DNA of 64,000 nucleotides from contig NZ_WOBR01000008.1 in NCBI RefSeq assembly GCF_009727955.1, forward strand, positions 62,001-126,000. Direction: 5' to 3'. The notes under the pieces are model-generated. The model had not been told where the DNA came from. It ran no database searches and was given only the letters and a program-made list of their open reading frames with translations. The position numbers and the translations under genes are program-made. Origin of the DNA: Aliivibrio fischeri (GTDB lineage Bacteria; Pseudomonadota; Gammaproteobacteria; Enterobacterales; Vibrionaceae). This document shows, one piece after another, positions 50,246 through 60,772 of this stretch. Within the stretch, counting starts at the first letter, position 1. Each line of letters opens with the position of its first letter.

Positions 50246-51340
50246 TTACTTTTTCACAAGGCCGTATGGCTTACTCATGAATATTTTGGGTTGATTTTGA
50301 ATAGTTGGAGCTGCATTAGGTGTTTGCCAATCCAGTAACATGATCGCTAATACGTTCCTATGCTCACCCTCTTTAAGATTAGTGCTGTTCGACGTTGATG
50401 GCACCATATTCTTTTCACGATTAATCACATTTTGAATGTGCTTTTGTGTTTTATAGACCACAGGATCATCTTCTAACCCTGCAAGTAAAAAAGTAATACC
50501 AACTTCAGCAATAATATCTTCTTTCGCTCTTTTTAAAATCGTATCGGCATTTTTACGCAGATAATCGTATATCCATTGATGATCAGACTCTTTAATTGGA
50601 TGCTGATAATACTGAGAATCAGCTAATAAGATATGAGTTAATCCATAAATCTTATTGCCAAATTGCTGATCAGATAGTTGCTCATCTTGAGCATCAGGAT
50701 AAGTTAATCGAAACGCATCAACAAAGTCATTCACCACATCCTGCTCACCGAGTTGACGTAGCCAATATACTTGATTAGCTAACTGAGCCGCCCACGCTTT
50801 AATCATCGCAGGATCCGTTGCATATTTTTTAAAATCGTAGCGACGAATGATATCTCTTAGCTGTTTATCATTCTTATGCTTCAACCCATACTCATCCGCT
50901 CTAGCCATAGAACCCAGTAAATCGACACCTAAGTATAAATATTCCGGCATCACTTTAGTTGCGTTATAACGCAAAACACTTCGCTCATCCGTATCATCAA
51001 TATACGTATTTAAACGTTTTTGAGCATAAACTTGGATTTGCTCTGGTGTATGAACTTCTGAAGAAAATTGATTCAAACGACTTGCCACACGAGCCATATC
51101 TGACCAAATCGCAGCGGTATACTTTGGATCCATGGTTTGACGATACATACGCAATCCATAATGACCCGATTTAAAAGCTGGTAATGTGTAGAGTTGTGTT
51201 TCATAGGTATGACGAATTGAAGCGGCATCTTGAGCAAAACTAGGAACAGTCTTACCACCTTCCATTATTTCAGCATTTACAAATGTTGAACTCAACAGCA
51301 CCAACATACATAAATAAATCGTTCTTTTGAATAACGTCAT
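50246..51340 (-). CDS. Secreted helical protein (possible DUF3541)
   Basis: A 364-residue predicted secreted protein. I start it at ATG 51340 (MTLFKRTIYLCMLVLLSST), because GAGGG lies 6 nt upstream and the signal peptide then begins at residue 1. The mature part is mainly alpha-helical with aromatic and charged repeats (KAWAAQLANQVYWLRQLGEQ, GLTHILLADSQYYQHPI). It resembles the Vibrio DUF3541 group from memory, without certainty. No enzymatic motif is visible. It has its own AT-rich promoter region and stands alone. Confidence 0.7.
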   Translation of the reverse strand: MTLFKRTIYLCMLVLLSSTFVNAEIMEGGKTVPSFAQDAASIRHTYETQLYTLPAFKSGHYGLRMYRQTMDPKYTAAIWSDMARVASRLNQFSSEVHTPEQIQVYAQKRLNTYIDDTDERSVLRYNATKVMPEYLYLGVDLLGSMARADEYGLKHKNDKQLRDIIRRYDFKKYATDPAMIKAWAAQLANQVYWLRQLGEQDVVNDFVDAFRLTYPDAQDEQLSDQQFGNKIYGLTHILLADSQYYQHPIKESDHQWIYDYLRKNADTILKRAKEDIIAEVGITFLLAGLEDDPVVYKTQKHIQNVINREKNMVPSTSNSTNLKEGEHRNVLAIMLLDWQTPNAAPTIQNQPKIFMSKPYGLVKK

Positions 51341-51453
51341 ATATCCCTCTTTATTCAATTCCACCATAACTTACTGGTTAGATATTAAGCTAAAGAGAAC
51401 AAAAATAATCAATTGGGTGTCAAATAATTGAGACGTTAATTAATAGCAGGTAT

Positions 51454-51495
51454 AAAAAAGAGCAATGATACTGACTAAGCATCATTGCTCTTTTT
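51454..51495. terminator. dnaJ terminator
   Basis: AAAAAAGAGCAATGAT, 11-nt loop, ATCATTGCTCTTTTT. The long stem is T-rich on both strands. Confidence 0.93.
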
Positions 51496-51509
51496 AGTAT
51501 TTAACTAAA

Positions 51510-52652
51510 TTATTTAGTTAAATCATCAAAGAAGTTTTTCACTCCAGATAAGAAGCCTTCTGATTTTGGATTATGCTTTTTCGCATCTTTACCATCAAAA
51601 GATTCTTGGAACTCTTGCAGTAATTCTTTTTGGCGTTTAGTTAACTTAACTGGCGTTTCAACAATAAGTTTAACAATTAAATCACCAGCACTGTGTGTAC
51701 GAACGCCTTTAACGCCCTTACCACGCATACGGAACATACGTCCTGTTTGCGTTTCTAGTGGCACTTTTAAGCTTACGCGACCATCAAGAGTAGGAACTTC
51801 AACTTCACCACCTAATGCAGCCATCGTAAAGCTTACAGGTACTTCACAGTATAAGTTGTTGCCATCACGTTCAAAGATATTGTGCTCTTTTACGTGAACT
51901 TGTACGTATAGATCACCTGCTGGAGCGCCGTGCTCTCCCGCTTCACCTTCGCCAGATAGACGAATACGATCACCGGTATCAACGCCAGATGGGATCTTAA
52001 CGTTAAGTGTTTTCGTTTTGTGTACTCGACCTTCACCATGACATGAATTACATGGGTCTTTAATGATCTTACCTTTACCGTGACACGTTGGACATGCTTG
52101 CTGTACAGCAAAGAAGCCTTGACGCATCTGAACTTGGCCTTGACCGTGACAAGTACTACATGTTGTTGTTGATGATGTGCCTTTCTTAGCACCTGTACCT
52201 TCACATGGATCACAAGAGACTAAAGTCGGTACTTCAATTTCTTTATCACAACCACGAACCGCTTCTTCTAAAGTCAGTTCCATGTTGTAACGTAAATCAG
52301 AACCACGCTGTGCACGTTGCTGACCACCACGGCGACCACCACCGAAGATATCACCAAATACATCACCGAAGATATCACCAAAATCTGCACCGCCGCCACC
52401 AAAGCCGCCGCCGCCCATACCACCTTGTTCAAAGGCTGCATGGCCATATTGATCATAAGCTGAACGTTTTTGAGCATCAGTTAAGATTTCATATGCAACT
52501 TTAACTTCTTTAAACTTCTCAGCAGCTGTATCGTCACCCTGATTGCGGTCAGGATGGAACTTCATTGCTAAGCGCTTATAGGCTTTCTTAATATCACGCT
52601 CTGAAGCATCACGGCTTACGCCCAACACTTCATAAAAATCACGTTTAGACAT
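51510..52652 (-). CDS. dnaJ: DnaJ co-chaperone
   Basis: Hsp40 partner that stimulates DnaK ATPase and delivers substrates. I start it at [11 protein letters not shown] (52652, 380 residues), the universal family start, although a longer frame exists. The HPD motif is at residues 33-35; a Gly/Phe region ([17 protein letters not shown]) follows; four CxxCxGxG zinc repeats are [24 protein letters not shown] and CNSCHGEG. It lies downstream of dnaK, with an unusually long structured gap. Confidence 0.97.
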   Translation of the reverse strand: MSKRDFYEVLGVSRDASERDIKKAYKRLAMKFHPDRNQGDDTAAEKFKEVKVAYEILTDAQKRSAYDQYGHAAFEQGGMGGGGFGGGGADFGDIFGDVFGDIFGGGRRGGQQRAQRGSDLRYNMELTLEEAVRGCDKEIEVPTLVSCDPCEGTGAKKGTSSTTTCSTCHGQGQVQMRQGFFAVQQACPTCHGKGKIIKDPCNSCHGEGRVHKTKTLNVKIPSGVDTGDRIRLSGEGEAGEHGAPAGDLYVQVHVKEHNIFERDGNNLYCEVPVSFTMAALGGEVEVPTLDGRVSLKVPLETQTGRMFRMRGKGVKGVRTHSAGDLIVKLIVETPVKLTKRQKELLQEFQESFDGKDAKKHNPKSEGFLSGVKNFFDDLTK

Positions 52653-52707
52653 GCTTTGGTCACCAATTCTTTTGATACCGCCGGTTACAAGCACCATCGG
52701 CATGAGT

Positions 52708-52755
52708 TCAATCTAGATAATCAGGTTCAGGTTCGAGAATGATTATCTAGATTGA
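52708..52755 (-). repeat. 16-bp perfect inverted repeat before dnaJ
   Basis: TCAATCTAGATAATCA (52708-52723) is exactly mirrored by TGATTATCTAGATTGA (52740-52755) with a 16-nt loop. Its near edge is 55 bp from the dnaJ start. Confidence 0.85.
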
Positions 52756-52760
52756 CCTAA

Positions 52761-52862
52761 TAATATATCAACCTAAACAAGTACCAACTCATTCTTGCTT
52801 GTTAGATATTCAGGTTGATATTACAAACTTGCGGGCGGTAGAGAAAACTCCAACGCCCGCAA
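52761..52862 (-). repeat. Second and third inverted repeats between dnaK and dnaJ
   Basis: ATATCAACCT pairs with AGGTTGATAT, with an inner AACAAG/CTTGTT stem. Then TTGCGGGCG pairs perfectly with CGCCCGCAA around a 16-nt loop, with only a short T-run on either strand. Confidence 0.7.
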
Positions 52863-53048
52863 TATATTTTCCATTCGAAGCATTCAAGATATAGGGCTTT
52901 TGCTCTTTTCTTAAATGGCTAAGGCAATGATTTCTTTAAGCTAGAAGTGTTAAGTTCAAGGAGAAAGCATGCCATTTCTTTACGAACAAGTGCACGTTAG
53001 TAAATGAGTACTTTCGACGCAGGAATTAACCCTTCTAGCGACAAGAAA

Positions 53049-54953
53049 TTACTTGTCTTTTACTTCTTCAAACTCAGCGTCTACTACATCGTCATCTTGC
53101 TTAGGTTGCTCACCTGCGTCAGCACCTTGTTGTGCTTGAGCTTTCTGTTGAGCAATTTCCATTAGCTTTTGCGCTGCTTGCATTAGCTCTTGAGTTTTCG
53201 CATCAATCGCTTCTTTGTCGTTACCAGATTTAACTTCTTCTAACGCTTTGATTGCTGCTTCAATTTTCTCTTTCTCATCAGCTGGAAGTGCATCACCTGC
53301 TTCTTCGATTTGCTTTTGAGTACCGTGGATCATTTGGTCTGCTTGGTTACGTGCTGTTACTAGTTCTTCGAACTTTTTGTCCGCGTCTTTGTTAGCTTCA
53401 GCTTCTTGTACCATTGCTTCGATTTCTTCGTCTGTTAGACCGCCTGAAGCTTGGATTGTGATCTTCTGCTCTTTACCAGTAGACTTATCTTTTGCTGATA
53501 CATTTAAGATACCATCTGCATCTAGATCGAATGTTACTTCGATTTGTGGCATGCCACGTGGTGCAGGTTGGATACCTTCTAGGTTAAATTGACCTAGAGA
53601 CTTGTTGTAAGTCGCTTGTTTACGCTCACCTTGAAGTACGTGGATAGTTACCGCACTTTGGTTATCTTCAGCTGTTGAGAACGTTTGATCCGCTTTTGTT
53701 GGGATTGTTGTGTTCTTCTCGATTAGCTTAGTCATCACACCACCCATCGTTTCGATACCGAAAGATAGAGGAGTAACGTCTAGTAGTAGAACGTCTTTAA
53801 CGTCACCAGCTAGTACACCACCTTGAACTGCAGCACCCATTGCTACTGCTTCATCAGGGTTCACGTCACGACGCGCTTCTTTACCGAAGAACTCAGCAAC
53901 TTTAGCTTGAACCATAGGCATACGTGTTTGACCACCAACTAGGATAACGTCAGTGATTTCGTCTACTGATAGATCTGAATCCGCAAGAGCTACTTTTAAT
54001 GGCTCAAGAGAACGAATTACTAGGTCTTCAACTAGAGATTCTAGTTTTGCACGAGTCACTTTAACGTTCATGTGCTTAGGACCAGTAGCATCTGCAGTAA
54101 CGTAAGGTAGGTTTACGTCAGTTTGTTGTGCAGAAGAAAGCTCAATTTTTGCTTTTTCAGCAGCTTCTTTAACACGTTGCATCGCAAGAGGATCGTTCTT
54201 AAGGTTGATACCTTGCTCTTTTTCAAACTCAGATACTAAGTAGTTGATTAGACGGTTATCAAAGTCTTCACCACCTAGGTGTGTATCACCATTAGTTGCA
54301 AGAACTTCGAACGTTTGCTCGCCATCAACGTTGTCAATTTCGATGATAGAGATATCGAATGTACCACCACCAAGGTCGTATACAGCGATAGTGCGATCAC
54401 CGCCTTTCTTGTCTAGGCCGTAAGCTAGTGCAGCTGCTGTTGGTTCGTTGATGATACGTTTAACATCAAGACCTGCAATACGACCAGCATCTTTAGTTGC
54501 TTGACGTTGAGCATCGTTAAAGTAAGCAGGAACAGTAACAACTGCGCCAGTTACTTCTTCACCTAGGAAGTCTTCAGCTGTTTTCTTCATTTTCTTAAGA
54601 ACTTCAGCAGATACTTGAGGAGCAGCCATTTTTTGGCCTTTCGCTTCTACCCATGCATCACCGTTGTCAGCTTTAACGATTTTGAACGGCATGATTTCGA
54701 TATCACGCTGTACTTCTTCATCTTCAAAACGACGACCGATAAGACGCTTAATAGCAAATAACGTGTTTTGCGGGTTAGTTACCGCTTGACGTTTAGCTGG
54801 TTGACCTACAAGAGTTTCGCCATCTGTGTATGCAATTACCGATGCCGTTGTACGTTCACCTTCTGCGTTCTCCAAAACACGTGGCGTATCGCCATCAAGA
54901 ACAGCAACACAAGAGTTAGTAGTACCTAAGTCAATACCAATGATCTTACCCAT
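53049..54953 (-). CDS. dnaK: DnaK (Hsp70) chaperone
   Basis: ATP-dependent chaperone. It has 634 residues: nucleotide-binding domain starting [18 protein letters not shown], the phosphate motif [13 protein letters not shown], then the substrate domain and lid, ending in [15 protein letters not shown], the EEVD-like bacterial tail. Codon usage is highly biased. A sigma-32 promoter is 93-120 bp upstream. Confidence 0.98.
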   Translation of the reverse strand: MGKIIGIDLGTTNSCVAVLDGDTPRVLENAEGERTTASVIAYTDGETLVGQPAKRQAVTNPQNTLFAIKRLIGRRFEDEEVQRDIEIMPFKIVKADNGDAWVEAKGQKMAAPQVSAEVLKKMKKTAEDFLGEEVTGAVVTVPAYFNDAQRQATKDAGRIAGLDVKRIINEPTAAALAYGLDKKGGDRTIAVYDLGGGTFDISIIEIDNVDGEQTFEVLATNGDTHLGGEDFDNRLINYLVSEFEKEQGINLKNDPLAMQRVKEAAEKAKIELSSAQQTDVNLPYVTADATGPKHMNVKVTRAKLESLVEDLVIRSLEPLKVALADSDLSVDEITDVILVGGQTRMPMVQAKVAEFFGKEARRDVNPDEAVAMGAAVQGGVLAGDVKDVLLLDVTPLSFGIETMGGVMTKLIEKNTTIPTKADQTFSTAEDNQSAVTIHVLQGERKQATYNKSLGQFNLEGIQPAPRGMPQIEVTFDLDADGILNVSAKDKSTGKEQKITIQASGGLTDEEIEAMVQEAEANKDADKKFEELVTARNQADQMIHGTQKQIEEAGDALPADEKEKIEAAIKALEEVKSGNDKEAIDAKTQELMQAAQKLMEIAQQKAQAQQGADAGEQPKQDDDVVDAEFEEVKDK

Positions 54954-55045
54954 CAGGTTATCTCCAAATTTATCTATTCAAACTTACCCAAAACAACTTG
55001 AGTAAGGGTTGGGAGTGAATCCCATAATTCATTCTATGACTAATT

Positions 55046-55072
55046 AATAAGGGCGCTAAATCACAATTCAAG
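55046..55072 (-). promoter_or_regulatory. Sigma-32 heat-shock promoter for dnaK
   Basis: On the minus strand CTTGAA (55067-55072), a 13-bp spacer, then CCCTTATT (55046-55053), close to the consensus CTTGAA-N13/14-CCCATnT. Confidence 0.8.
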
Positions 55073-55108
55073 GGATGAAATAAAAAAAATTCAATTTTAT
55101 TTCCATCT

Positions 55109-55143
55109 GAACAAAAAAAAGCCTAACAATCATGTCAGGCTCA
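55109..55143 (-). terminator. Terminator of the 55174 gene
   Basis: On the minus strand AGCCTGACA, loop, TGTTAGGCT (one G-U), followed by eight T residues. It insulates dnaK from the upstream gene. Confidence 0.88.
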
Positions 55144-55173
55144 ATCATTCTAGGTACTTTCAATTCATATTAA

Positions 55174-56133
55174 CTAATAAGAATCATTACAACTCATTGG
55201 TTCAAAGTGAATGGGAGGCGGGTTTTTATGCCATTCTTCTTTTGTTAAATAGGTTTTACCACCTGATTTAATGTATGGACTGTTATCATCAACAATGGAT
55301 AAATCATCAGGAGCTACCGTTCCCATGTAGTACCAAGTCGGTGTTGTGGTTAAATATTGGAAACGACTGCCCCCTGCTCCTGGAAGGTAATTAGCGTTAG
55401 ATAAATCACCATGTGAAACGGATGTATTTACTGTTGGGTAATAGTCAGCACCAGTACTAATCAATACTTTTGCTGTAGCAACATCTTGTTTGCCTTGCGG
55501 CTTATCAGGTACAAGCCAAGCTTTCATTCGAACAAATGCAGCAAGAACATTTTCACCATCAATTTCGACCTTACTGGTACCGCCATGTAATGGGTAATGC
55601 TCAGGGTGTAACTCATACTCTTTTAAACCATCAGCACTGCGACGATAAGGCACATCTTCAATGTATTTAATGATGTTATGAGAATAGTAAGCAGCCCAAT
55701 TAACTTGTGCTTTAGTTACCGTAACATTTACCCATTCAGCAGCTAATGGGTCCATCGAACCATCGGTAGATTGAAGCAACCACATGTCCGCATCACCAAT
55801 TACCACACGTACGTTGCTCGATGTGTTTTTTTGGTCTTCAAAAACCGTAAACCATTGAGTCATTCCACTCCATGGTTCAGACGTTGTCATGCTTTTATCT
55901 ATAATCTCATCAGCCCAATATGAAGGGGCAGCATCACCTCTAGGGATCCCTTGAACTATCGTTGCTCCACTTGCCCATCCAGAGGTTGTTGGTGCGTTAT
56001 ATAGTTTGGCATCATTAGGTAAGGCCATTGACGAATAAGTGTCTGACGCAACCACATGCTCAGCCAAACTCAATGGACTATATAAGCATAATGCACTAAG
56101 AAGTATTGATGCTAATTTCATATTCTTTTTCAT
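55174..56133 (-). CDS. Secreted protein of unknown function between dnaK and grpE
   Basis: A 319-residue secreted protein. Signal peptide MKKNMKLASILLSALCLYSPLSLAEH is followed by a Trp-rich mature domain (SGMTQWFTVFEDQKNTSSNV, VRVVIGDADMWLLQS, NWAAYYSHNIIKYIEDVPYR), and a lone C-terminal cysteine in SCNDSY. I do not recognise a family; no catalytic signature stands out. Its own promoter region contains a CCTTAT-TT-ATAAGG stem (56240-56253). It interrupts the grpE-dnaK neighbourhood, has its own terminator, and shows ordinary codon use, so it may be a later insertion. Confidence 0.7.
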   Translation of the reverse strand: MKKNMKLASILLSALCLYSPLSLAEHVVASDTYSSMALPNDAKLYNAPTTSGWASGATIVQGIPRGDAAPSYWADEIIDKSMTTSEPWSGMTQWFTVFEDQKNTSSNVRVVIGDADMWLLQSTDGSMDPLAAEWVNVTVTKAQVNWAAYYSHNIIKYIEDVPYRRSADGLKEYELHPEHYPLHGGTSKVEIDGENVLAAFVRMKAWLVPDKPQGKQDVATAKVLISTGADYYPTVNTSVSHGDLSNANYLPGAGGSRFQYLTTTPTWYYMGTVAPDDLSIVDDNSPYIKSGGKTYLTKEEWHKNPPPIHFEPMSCNDSY

Positions 56134-56294
56134 ATCCTTTAAGTTAACTCATATCATTCCATGATGATTAAAATGTAGTAAAAAACAAAAGAAATAACGA
56201 CACCAATAACGACAAATATACAAACCTTTGATGCTCATTCCTTATTTATAAGGCACATTCTAAAAATAGAGACATCACATCTTAAAAAAAAGAC

Positions 56295-56327
56295 AAAAAA
56301 AAGCGATTCCAAAACTGGAACCGCTTG
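56295..56327 (-). terminator. grpE terminator
   Basis: On the minus strand AAGCGGTTCCA, loop, TGGAATCGCTT, then eight T residues. Confidence 0.9.
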
Positions 56328-56361
56328 ATTTTTAACCACTATTTAAATTTAAAAGTGATAA

Positions 56362-56946
56362 TTATTGAGCAACCATTACCATTGCAGGACGCAATACTTG
56401 ATCGTTCAACGTATAGCCTTTTTGCATCACGATCATTACTGTATTTGATTCATGATCTGGGCTTGCTTGCATACCAATCGCTTGGTGAAGTTCAGGATTA
56501 AACGCTTCACCCATTGGATTAATTACCGTTAAACCGAATTTTTCAACAGTCGAAACAAACGTTTGAAGTGTTAGCTCAACACCTTCAAGCAGTGCTTTTG
56601 CTGCTTCGTTTTCTTTATCGCCGTTTTCAAGAGCACGCTCTAAGTTATCTAGAACAGGAAGAAGCTCACCAGCAAATTTCTTCAGTGCGTATTTACGCGC
56701 TTTATCAACGTCTTCTTCAGCACGACGACGAACATTTTGCTCTTCTGCTTTTGCTCGTAGAACCGTATCTTGTTGTTCTTTAATTTGAGCTTGGCTAGCA
56801 AGTAGTGCTGCTTCTAGTTCTGCAATTTTTGCTTCTTGGCTGTCTTCAGCAGATTCATTCCATTCCACATCGGCTTCTGTGCCAACTGCTTCAACTTGCT
56901 CTTCTACTACTGCTTCTTCGTTTACTTTGTTTTCTTCGTTACTCAT
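56362..56946 (-). CDS. grpE: GrpE nucleotide exchange factor
   Basis: Dimeric exchange factor and thermosensor for DnaK. It has 194 residues: an acidic N-terminus ([17 protein letters not shown]), a long coiled coil ([20 protein letters not shown]), and a C-terminal beta domain containing [21 protein letters not shown] strong sigma-32 promoter is just upstream. It is divergent from nadK. Confidence 0.97.
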   Translation of the reverse strand: MSNEENKVNEEAVVEEQVEAVGTEADVEWNESAEDSQEAKIAELEAALLASQAQIKEQQDTVLRAKAEEQNVRRRAEEDVDKARKYALKKFAGELLPVLDNLERALENGDKENEAAKALLEGVELTLQTFVSTVEKFGLTVINPMGEAFNPELHQAIGMQASPDHESNTVMIVMQKGYTLNDQVLRPAMVMVAQ

Positions 56947-57041
56947 TACTGCTTTCTCCAGAATGCTAATGACTAGCTATATAAAGCGATCTTAATACAA
57001 ACCAAGGCGTCGCTCTACACGCAAATTAAAACTTTGACATT

Positions 57042-57070
57042 ATTATGGGGACTAAATAGTGCGATTCAAG
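57042..57070 (-). promoter_or_regulatory. Sigma-32 heat-shock promoter for grpE
   Basis: On the minus strand CTTGAA (57065-57070), a 14-bp spacer, then CCCCATAAT (57042-57050), an excellent match to the heat-shock consensus. Confidence 0.88.
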
Positions 57071-57123
57071 CATAATAGTACGAATTGTAACATTTGTTCC
57101 CCATTTCATGATGGATGATGGAT

Positions 57124-58008
57124 ATGAAAAGAGCCTTTAACGTTATTGCTATCATTGGTAAACCAAGAGATCCTAATGCGATAAAAACGCATTTATCGAT
57201 TTATCACTGGCTTACTGATCAAAATTATACGGTCCTTCTCGATGACCGTTTACGTGAAGCCCTGCCTGAAATTCCAGCTGACCGTTTCAATCATCTATTA
57301 AAATTAGGGGAATTAGCTGATCTTGCCATTGTTGTTGGTGGTGATGGCAATATGCTAGGTGCAGCCCGTGTACTCTCTCGATTTGATATATCAGTCATTG
57401 GGGTTAATAGAGGTAATCTTGGTTTCTTAACTGATCTTGATCCTGATAACTTTGAAGAACCTCTGCAAGCGGTATTAAATGGTGACTTTGTAAAAGAAGA
57501 GCGCTTTTTATTAGAAGCTGAAGTTCATCGCCATGGACAAGTCAAAAGTCATAATTCAGCCTTTAACGAAGTGGTACTTCACCCAGGTCAAGTCGCACAC
57601 ATGATTGAATTTGAAGTGTATATTGATGACACTTTTGCTTTCTCTCAACGCTCAGATGGTTTAATTATCTCAACACCTACAGGATCAACTGCGTATTCTT
57701 TGTCTGGCGGCGGTCCAATTCTGTCTCCAAACTTGAATGCCATCTCAATTGTACCAATGTTTCCGCATACACTTTCAAGCCGCCCTTTGGTGGTCGAAGG
57801 AAAGCGTCACATTAAGTTGTGTATATCTCCTGAAAATCGCACTACGTTAGAAGTCAGCTGCGATGGCCAAGTATCTCTGCCTGTTAGTCCGGGTGATGAA
57901 GTGCATATTTTCCAAAGCCCATCAAGACTAAAACTGATCCATCCTAAAGATTATAGCTACTATCATATACTTAGAAATAAGCTAGGTTGGTCAAGTAAGT
58001 TGTTCTAA
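57124..58008 (+). CDS. nadK: NAD kinase
   Basis: Phosphorylates NAD to NADP. I start it at [16 protein letters not shown] (294 residues); three further in-frame codons upstream (M-M-D) are possible. Motif GGDGN is at residues 72-76; [20 protein letters not shown] and [18 protein letters not shown] are conserved. It is divergent from grpE and followed by recN, the usual order. Confidence 0.95.
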
Positions 58009-58051
58009 CGAGTAAAGTTAAGTTAGTCACAAAAAATTTAAATTCACTTTA

Positions 58052-58067
58052 CTGTATAAAGAAACAG
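58052..58067. promoter_or_regulatory. LexA box 1 upstream of recN
   Basis: CTGT-ATAAAGAA-ACAG matches the CTGT-N8-ACAG LexA operator. Confidence 0.88.
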
Positions 58068-58073
58068 TATATA

Positions 58074-58089
58074 CTGTGTCTATATACAG
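58074..58089. promoter_or_regulatory. LexA box 2 upstream of recN
   Basis: CTGT-GTCTATAT-ACAG, 22 bp downstream of box 1, so both lie on nearly the same helix face. It lies 37 bp before the recN start. Confidence 0.9.
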
Positions 58090-58125
58090 TGTTTTTAGTA
58101 TTTTAAATTTCGCAGAGACTGACTT

Positions 58126-59793
58126 ATGTTGGCACATATTAAAATTACTCATTTTGCTATCGTAAAATCTTTAGAGCTTGATCTAACCAAAGGCATGACA
58201 ACCATCACAGGTGAAACTGGTGCAGGTAAGTCCATCGCCATTGATGCCCTTGGTTTATGTCTTGGTGATCGCGCAGAAGCTTCCATGGTTCGCCAAGGGG
58301 AAGAAAAAGCGGAAATCACCGTTCTTTTTACTCTAGAAAACAACATTAATGCCAAACGTTGGTTAGAAGATAACGAACTTTATGATGGCAATGATTGTAT
58401 TTTACGTCGTGTCATTACCAAAGAAGGCCGTTCTCGCGGCTTTATCAATGGTAGCCCTGTCCCTGCTGCTCAGCTAAAAACATTAGGTCATTTGTTGATT
58501 AACATTCATGGCCAACATGCTCACCATGAACTAATGAAACCTGAATACCAACTCAATATGTTGGATCAATATGCAGGACATGTTTCATTATTAAATAAAA
58601 CTCGCAGCCGTTATCAAGCATGGCGACAAGCTGACAATGCGTTAAAACAAATGATCAAGCATAGTCAACAAAACGAAGCTCAAAAACAGCTGATCGAATA
58701 CCAAATAAAAGAGCTGAATGAGCTTGCATTAGGTGAAGAAGAGTTCACTCAATTAGAAGAAGACCACAAACGCCTTTCTAACTCTGGTGAATTAGTTGAA
58801 TGCAGCCAACAAGCCATCTCTATTTTGTATGAAAATGATGAAGTGAATGCACTTCAATTACTGCAATATGCCAATAATCATATTCAACAATTAGGACAAT
58901 TAGATCCTCAACTTGCTCCTTTATCTGAGATGTTGAATGAAGCCATGATTCAGGTTGAAGAAGCCAATCATGAAATCAAAAACTACCTTGATAATATTGA
59001 TGTTGATCCTGAACAAATTGCTTTTGTTGAAGAGCGCTTTAGTCGAGTCATGTCGATGGCAAAAAAACATCATGTTCTTGCTGACGAATTATATGAACAT
59101 CACCAACAGTTATTAGCAGAATATGATCGCCTTGATTGCTCAGATGAAAAACGTGAACAGCGTGAACAAGAAGTGGAAGAACTAAAACAACACTTCTTAG
59201 AAGCAGCACATAAGTTAACGAAAAGTCGTCAACGTTACGCAAAAGAATTAAACAACAAAATTACCGACAGCATGCAAACTTTAAGCATGGAAAAAGCGGT
59301 ATTCGACATTCAAATTGAAAGTGATGCACATACGAAGATTTCACCTCTCGGTATCGATACCTTGTGCTTTAAGGTATCCACAAACCCGGGACAACCACTG
59401 CAGCCTATTGCTAAAGTGGCTTCAGGTGGTGAGTTATCACGTATTTCACTGGCTATTCAAGTGATTACAGCGCAAAAAGTCGATACACCAAGCCTGATTT
59501 TCGATGAGGTTGATGTGGGTATTAGCGGACCAACTGCGGCAGTTGTAGGTAAAATGCTACGCACTCTAGGTGAATCAACCCAAGTGTTGTGCGTAACTCA
59601 CTTACCTCAAGTTGCAGGTTGTGGTCATAACCAACTGTTTGTTGCTAAGCATACAAAATCAGGTAAAACGGAAACCCAAATGCGAGCATTAAACTTAGAA
59701 GAACGTGTAGAAGAGCTAGCTCGCTTACTTGGCGGAACTCAAATTACTGCTCACACATTAGCCAACGCAAAAGAATTACTGAACGCGGCTTAA
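58126..59793 (+). CDS. recN: DNA repair protein RecN
   Basis: SMC-like ATPase acting at double-strand breaks. It has 555 residues: Walker A GETGAGKS at residues 29-36, a central coiled coil (about 160-370), and the C-terminal ABC motifs [15 protein letters not shown] and [15 protein letters not shown] control follows from two LexA boxes in the promoter. The ATG has a weak Shine-Dalgarno. Confidence 0.97.
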   Translation: MLAHIKITHFAIVKSLELDLTKGMTTITGETGAGKSIAIDALGLCLGDRAEASMVRQGEEKAEITVLFTLENNINAKRWLEDNELYDGNDCILRRVITKEGRSRGFINGSPVPAAQLKTLGHLLINIHGQHAHHELMKPEYQLNMLDQYAGHVSLLNKTRSRYQAWRQADNALKQMIKHSQQNEAQKQLIEYQIKELNELALGEEEFTQLEEDHKRLSNSGELVECSQQAISILYENDEVNALQLLQYANNHIQQLGQLDPQLAPLSEMLNEAMIQVEEANHEIKNYLDNIDVDPEQIAFVEERFSRVMSMAKKHHVLADELYEHHQQLLAEYDRLDCSDEKREQREQEVEELKQHFLEAAHKLTKSRQRYAKELNNKITDSMQTLSMEKAVFDIQIESDAHTKISPLGIDTLCFKVSTNPGQPLQPIAKVASGGELSRISLAIQVITAQKVDTPSLIFDEVDVGISGPTAAVVGKMLRTLGESTQVLCVTHLPQVAGCGHNQLFVAKHTKSGKTETQMRALNLEERVEELARLLGGTQITAHTLANAKELLNAA

Positions 59794-59820
59794 TATCTAC
59801 AGCATTCGTTTATCGACTCA

Positions 59821-59856
59821 AAAAGCCAATATTATTTTATTAATATTGGCTTTTTT
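59821..59856 (+). terminator. recN terminator
   Basis: AAAAGCCAATATTA, TTTTAT loop, TAATATTGGCTTTTTT: a perfect stem with a T-run. Confidence 0.92.
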
Positions 59857-60008
59857 AATGAAAGTAATCACTAAAATCGAAAGAATCAATGCAACTAGAT
59901 TCAAAATTTAGGGTCAAAACACACTAGAACACGCTTAACCTTTTTACTTCTTAGGTCAGCTTGTTTATCATCTGTTTAATTATTTAAAAGGCTAAAGCTG
60001 TACGAACT

Positions 60009-60365
60009 ATGCAATTCAAAAAATGGATCATTGCTCTACCCCTCGCTGTTGGACTACTGGGTGGTTGCTCGTTATTAGAGCCATTGGTATATCGAATCGA
60101 TATTGCCCAAGGTAATTACGTTGAACAAGAAGCTGTCGACAAACTGCGATTTGGCATGACCAAACAACAAGTACAGTTTGTAATGGGTTCACCAATGCTT
60201 GTTGAGTCTGGTTATCCAAATACGTGGTACTACATCTATCACTTTACTCATGGTCACGAAAAATCCATTCAAAAGAACTTAATCGTTCACTTTGATGACA
60301 ATGGTAACCTAACCAATATGGAAGGCGACTTCCCGATGAGTGACAGCTTCTTCGAGAAACTTTAA
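60009..60365 (+). CDS. bamE: BamE (SmpA) outer-membrane assembly lipoprotein
   Basis: Lipoprotein subunit of the BAM complex. It has 118 residues; lipobox LLGGC places the lipid anchor at Cys20. The family segment [20 protein letters not shown] (starting near residue 37) and [10 protein letters not shown] are conserved. Core partner BamA is encoded at the other end of this window. Confidence 0.95.
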
Positions 60366-60389
60366 TTTCCTCACCGTATTTCAAACACA

Positions 60390-60426
60390 AAAAAACCGGA
60401 TCTCGTTTAACGAAATCCGGTTTTTT
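60390..60426. terminator. Bidirectional terminator bamE / rnfH
   Basis: AAAAAACCGGAT...ATCCGGTTTTTT with an inner TCGT/ACGA pair and one mismatch. Confidence 0.93.
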
Positions 60427-60460
60427 ATTTCTATAACTAATTATCTGTTTATTATTGAAA

Positions 60461-60772
60461 TTACTTTTTTGCCGCTTCTTTCTTAGCTTGCTCAGCTCTT
60501 TTACGACGAATTTCTTTTGGATCAGCTAATAGTGGGCGATAGATTTCAATGCGATCTTTATCTCGAATTGTCGCATCTAGTTTAACGTTACGGCTAAACA
60601 CACCGACTTTATTCACTTTTAAATCAATCTCAGGGTAACGTTCTAATACGCCAGATTGAACAATGATCTCTTCTACGGTTTGCTCTGCTTTTACCGCTAA
60701 TTTAAATACCACTTGTTCCGCTGGCAGAGCATAAACAACTTCTACGTGGATCATTTCGTTAATTACAGTCAT
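60461..60772 (-). CDS. rnfH: RnfH (RatB, UPF0125) family protein
   Basis: Small ubiquitin-like beta-grasp protein of uncertain function. It has 103 residues, with the family stretch VEVVYALPAEQVVFKLAV and LDATIRDKDRIEIYRPLLAD, then a basic Lys-rich tail. It overlaps ratA by 14 bp, the standard toxin-antitoxin-like operon arrangement, though it is not a proven antitoxin. Confidence 0.9.
   Translation of the reverse strand: MTVINEMIHVEVVYALPAEQVVFKLAVKAEQTVEEIIVQSGVLERYPEIDLKVNKVGVFSRNVKLDATIRDKDRIEIYRPLLADPKEIRRKRAEQAKKEAAKK

Larger units (their letters stand above)
52653..53048 (-). other. Long structured dnaK-dnaJ intergenic region
   Basis: A 396-bp gap with no ORF. It contains three strong inverted repeats in tandem (52708-52755, about 52761-52823, and 52829-52862). 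The rest, 52863-53048, shows no obvious structure. Transcribed as part of the dnaK operon, it would give a highly folded mRNA segment before dnaJ. Confidence 0.65.

Noticed and set aside
52732-52752. Fur-like sequence GAGAATGATTATCTAG in the dnaK-dnaJ gap
   Set aside because: It matches part of the Fur core, but it is one arm of the 16-bp inverted repeat and lies within the operon, so the match is likely incidental.
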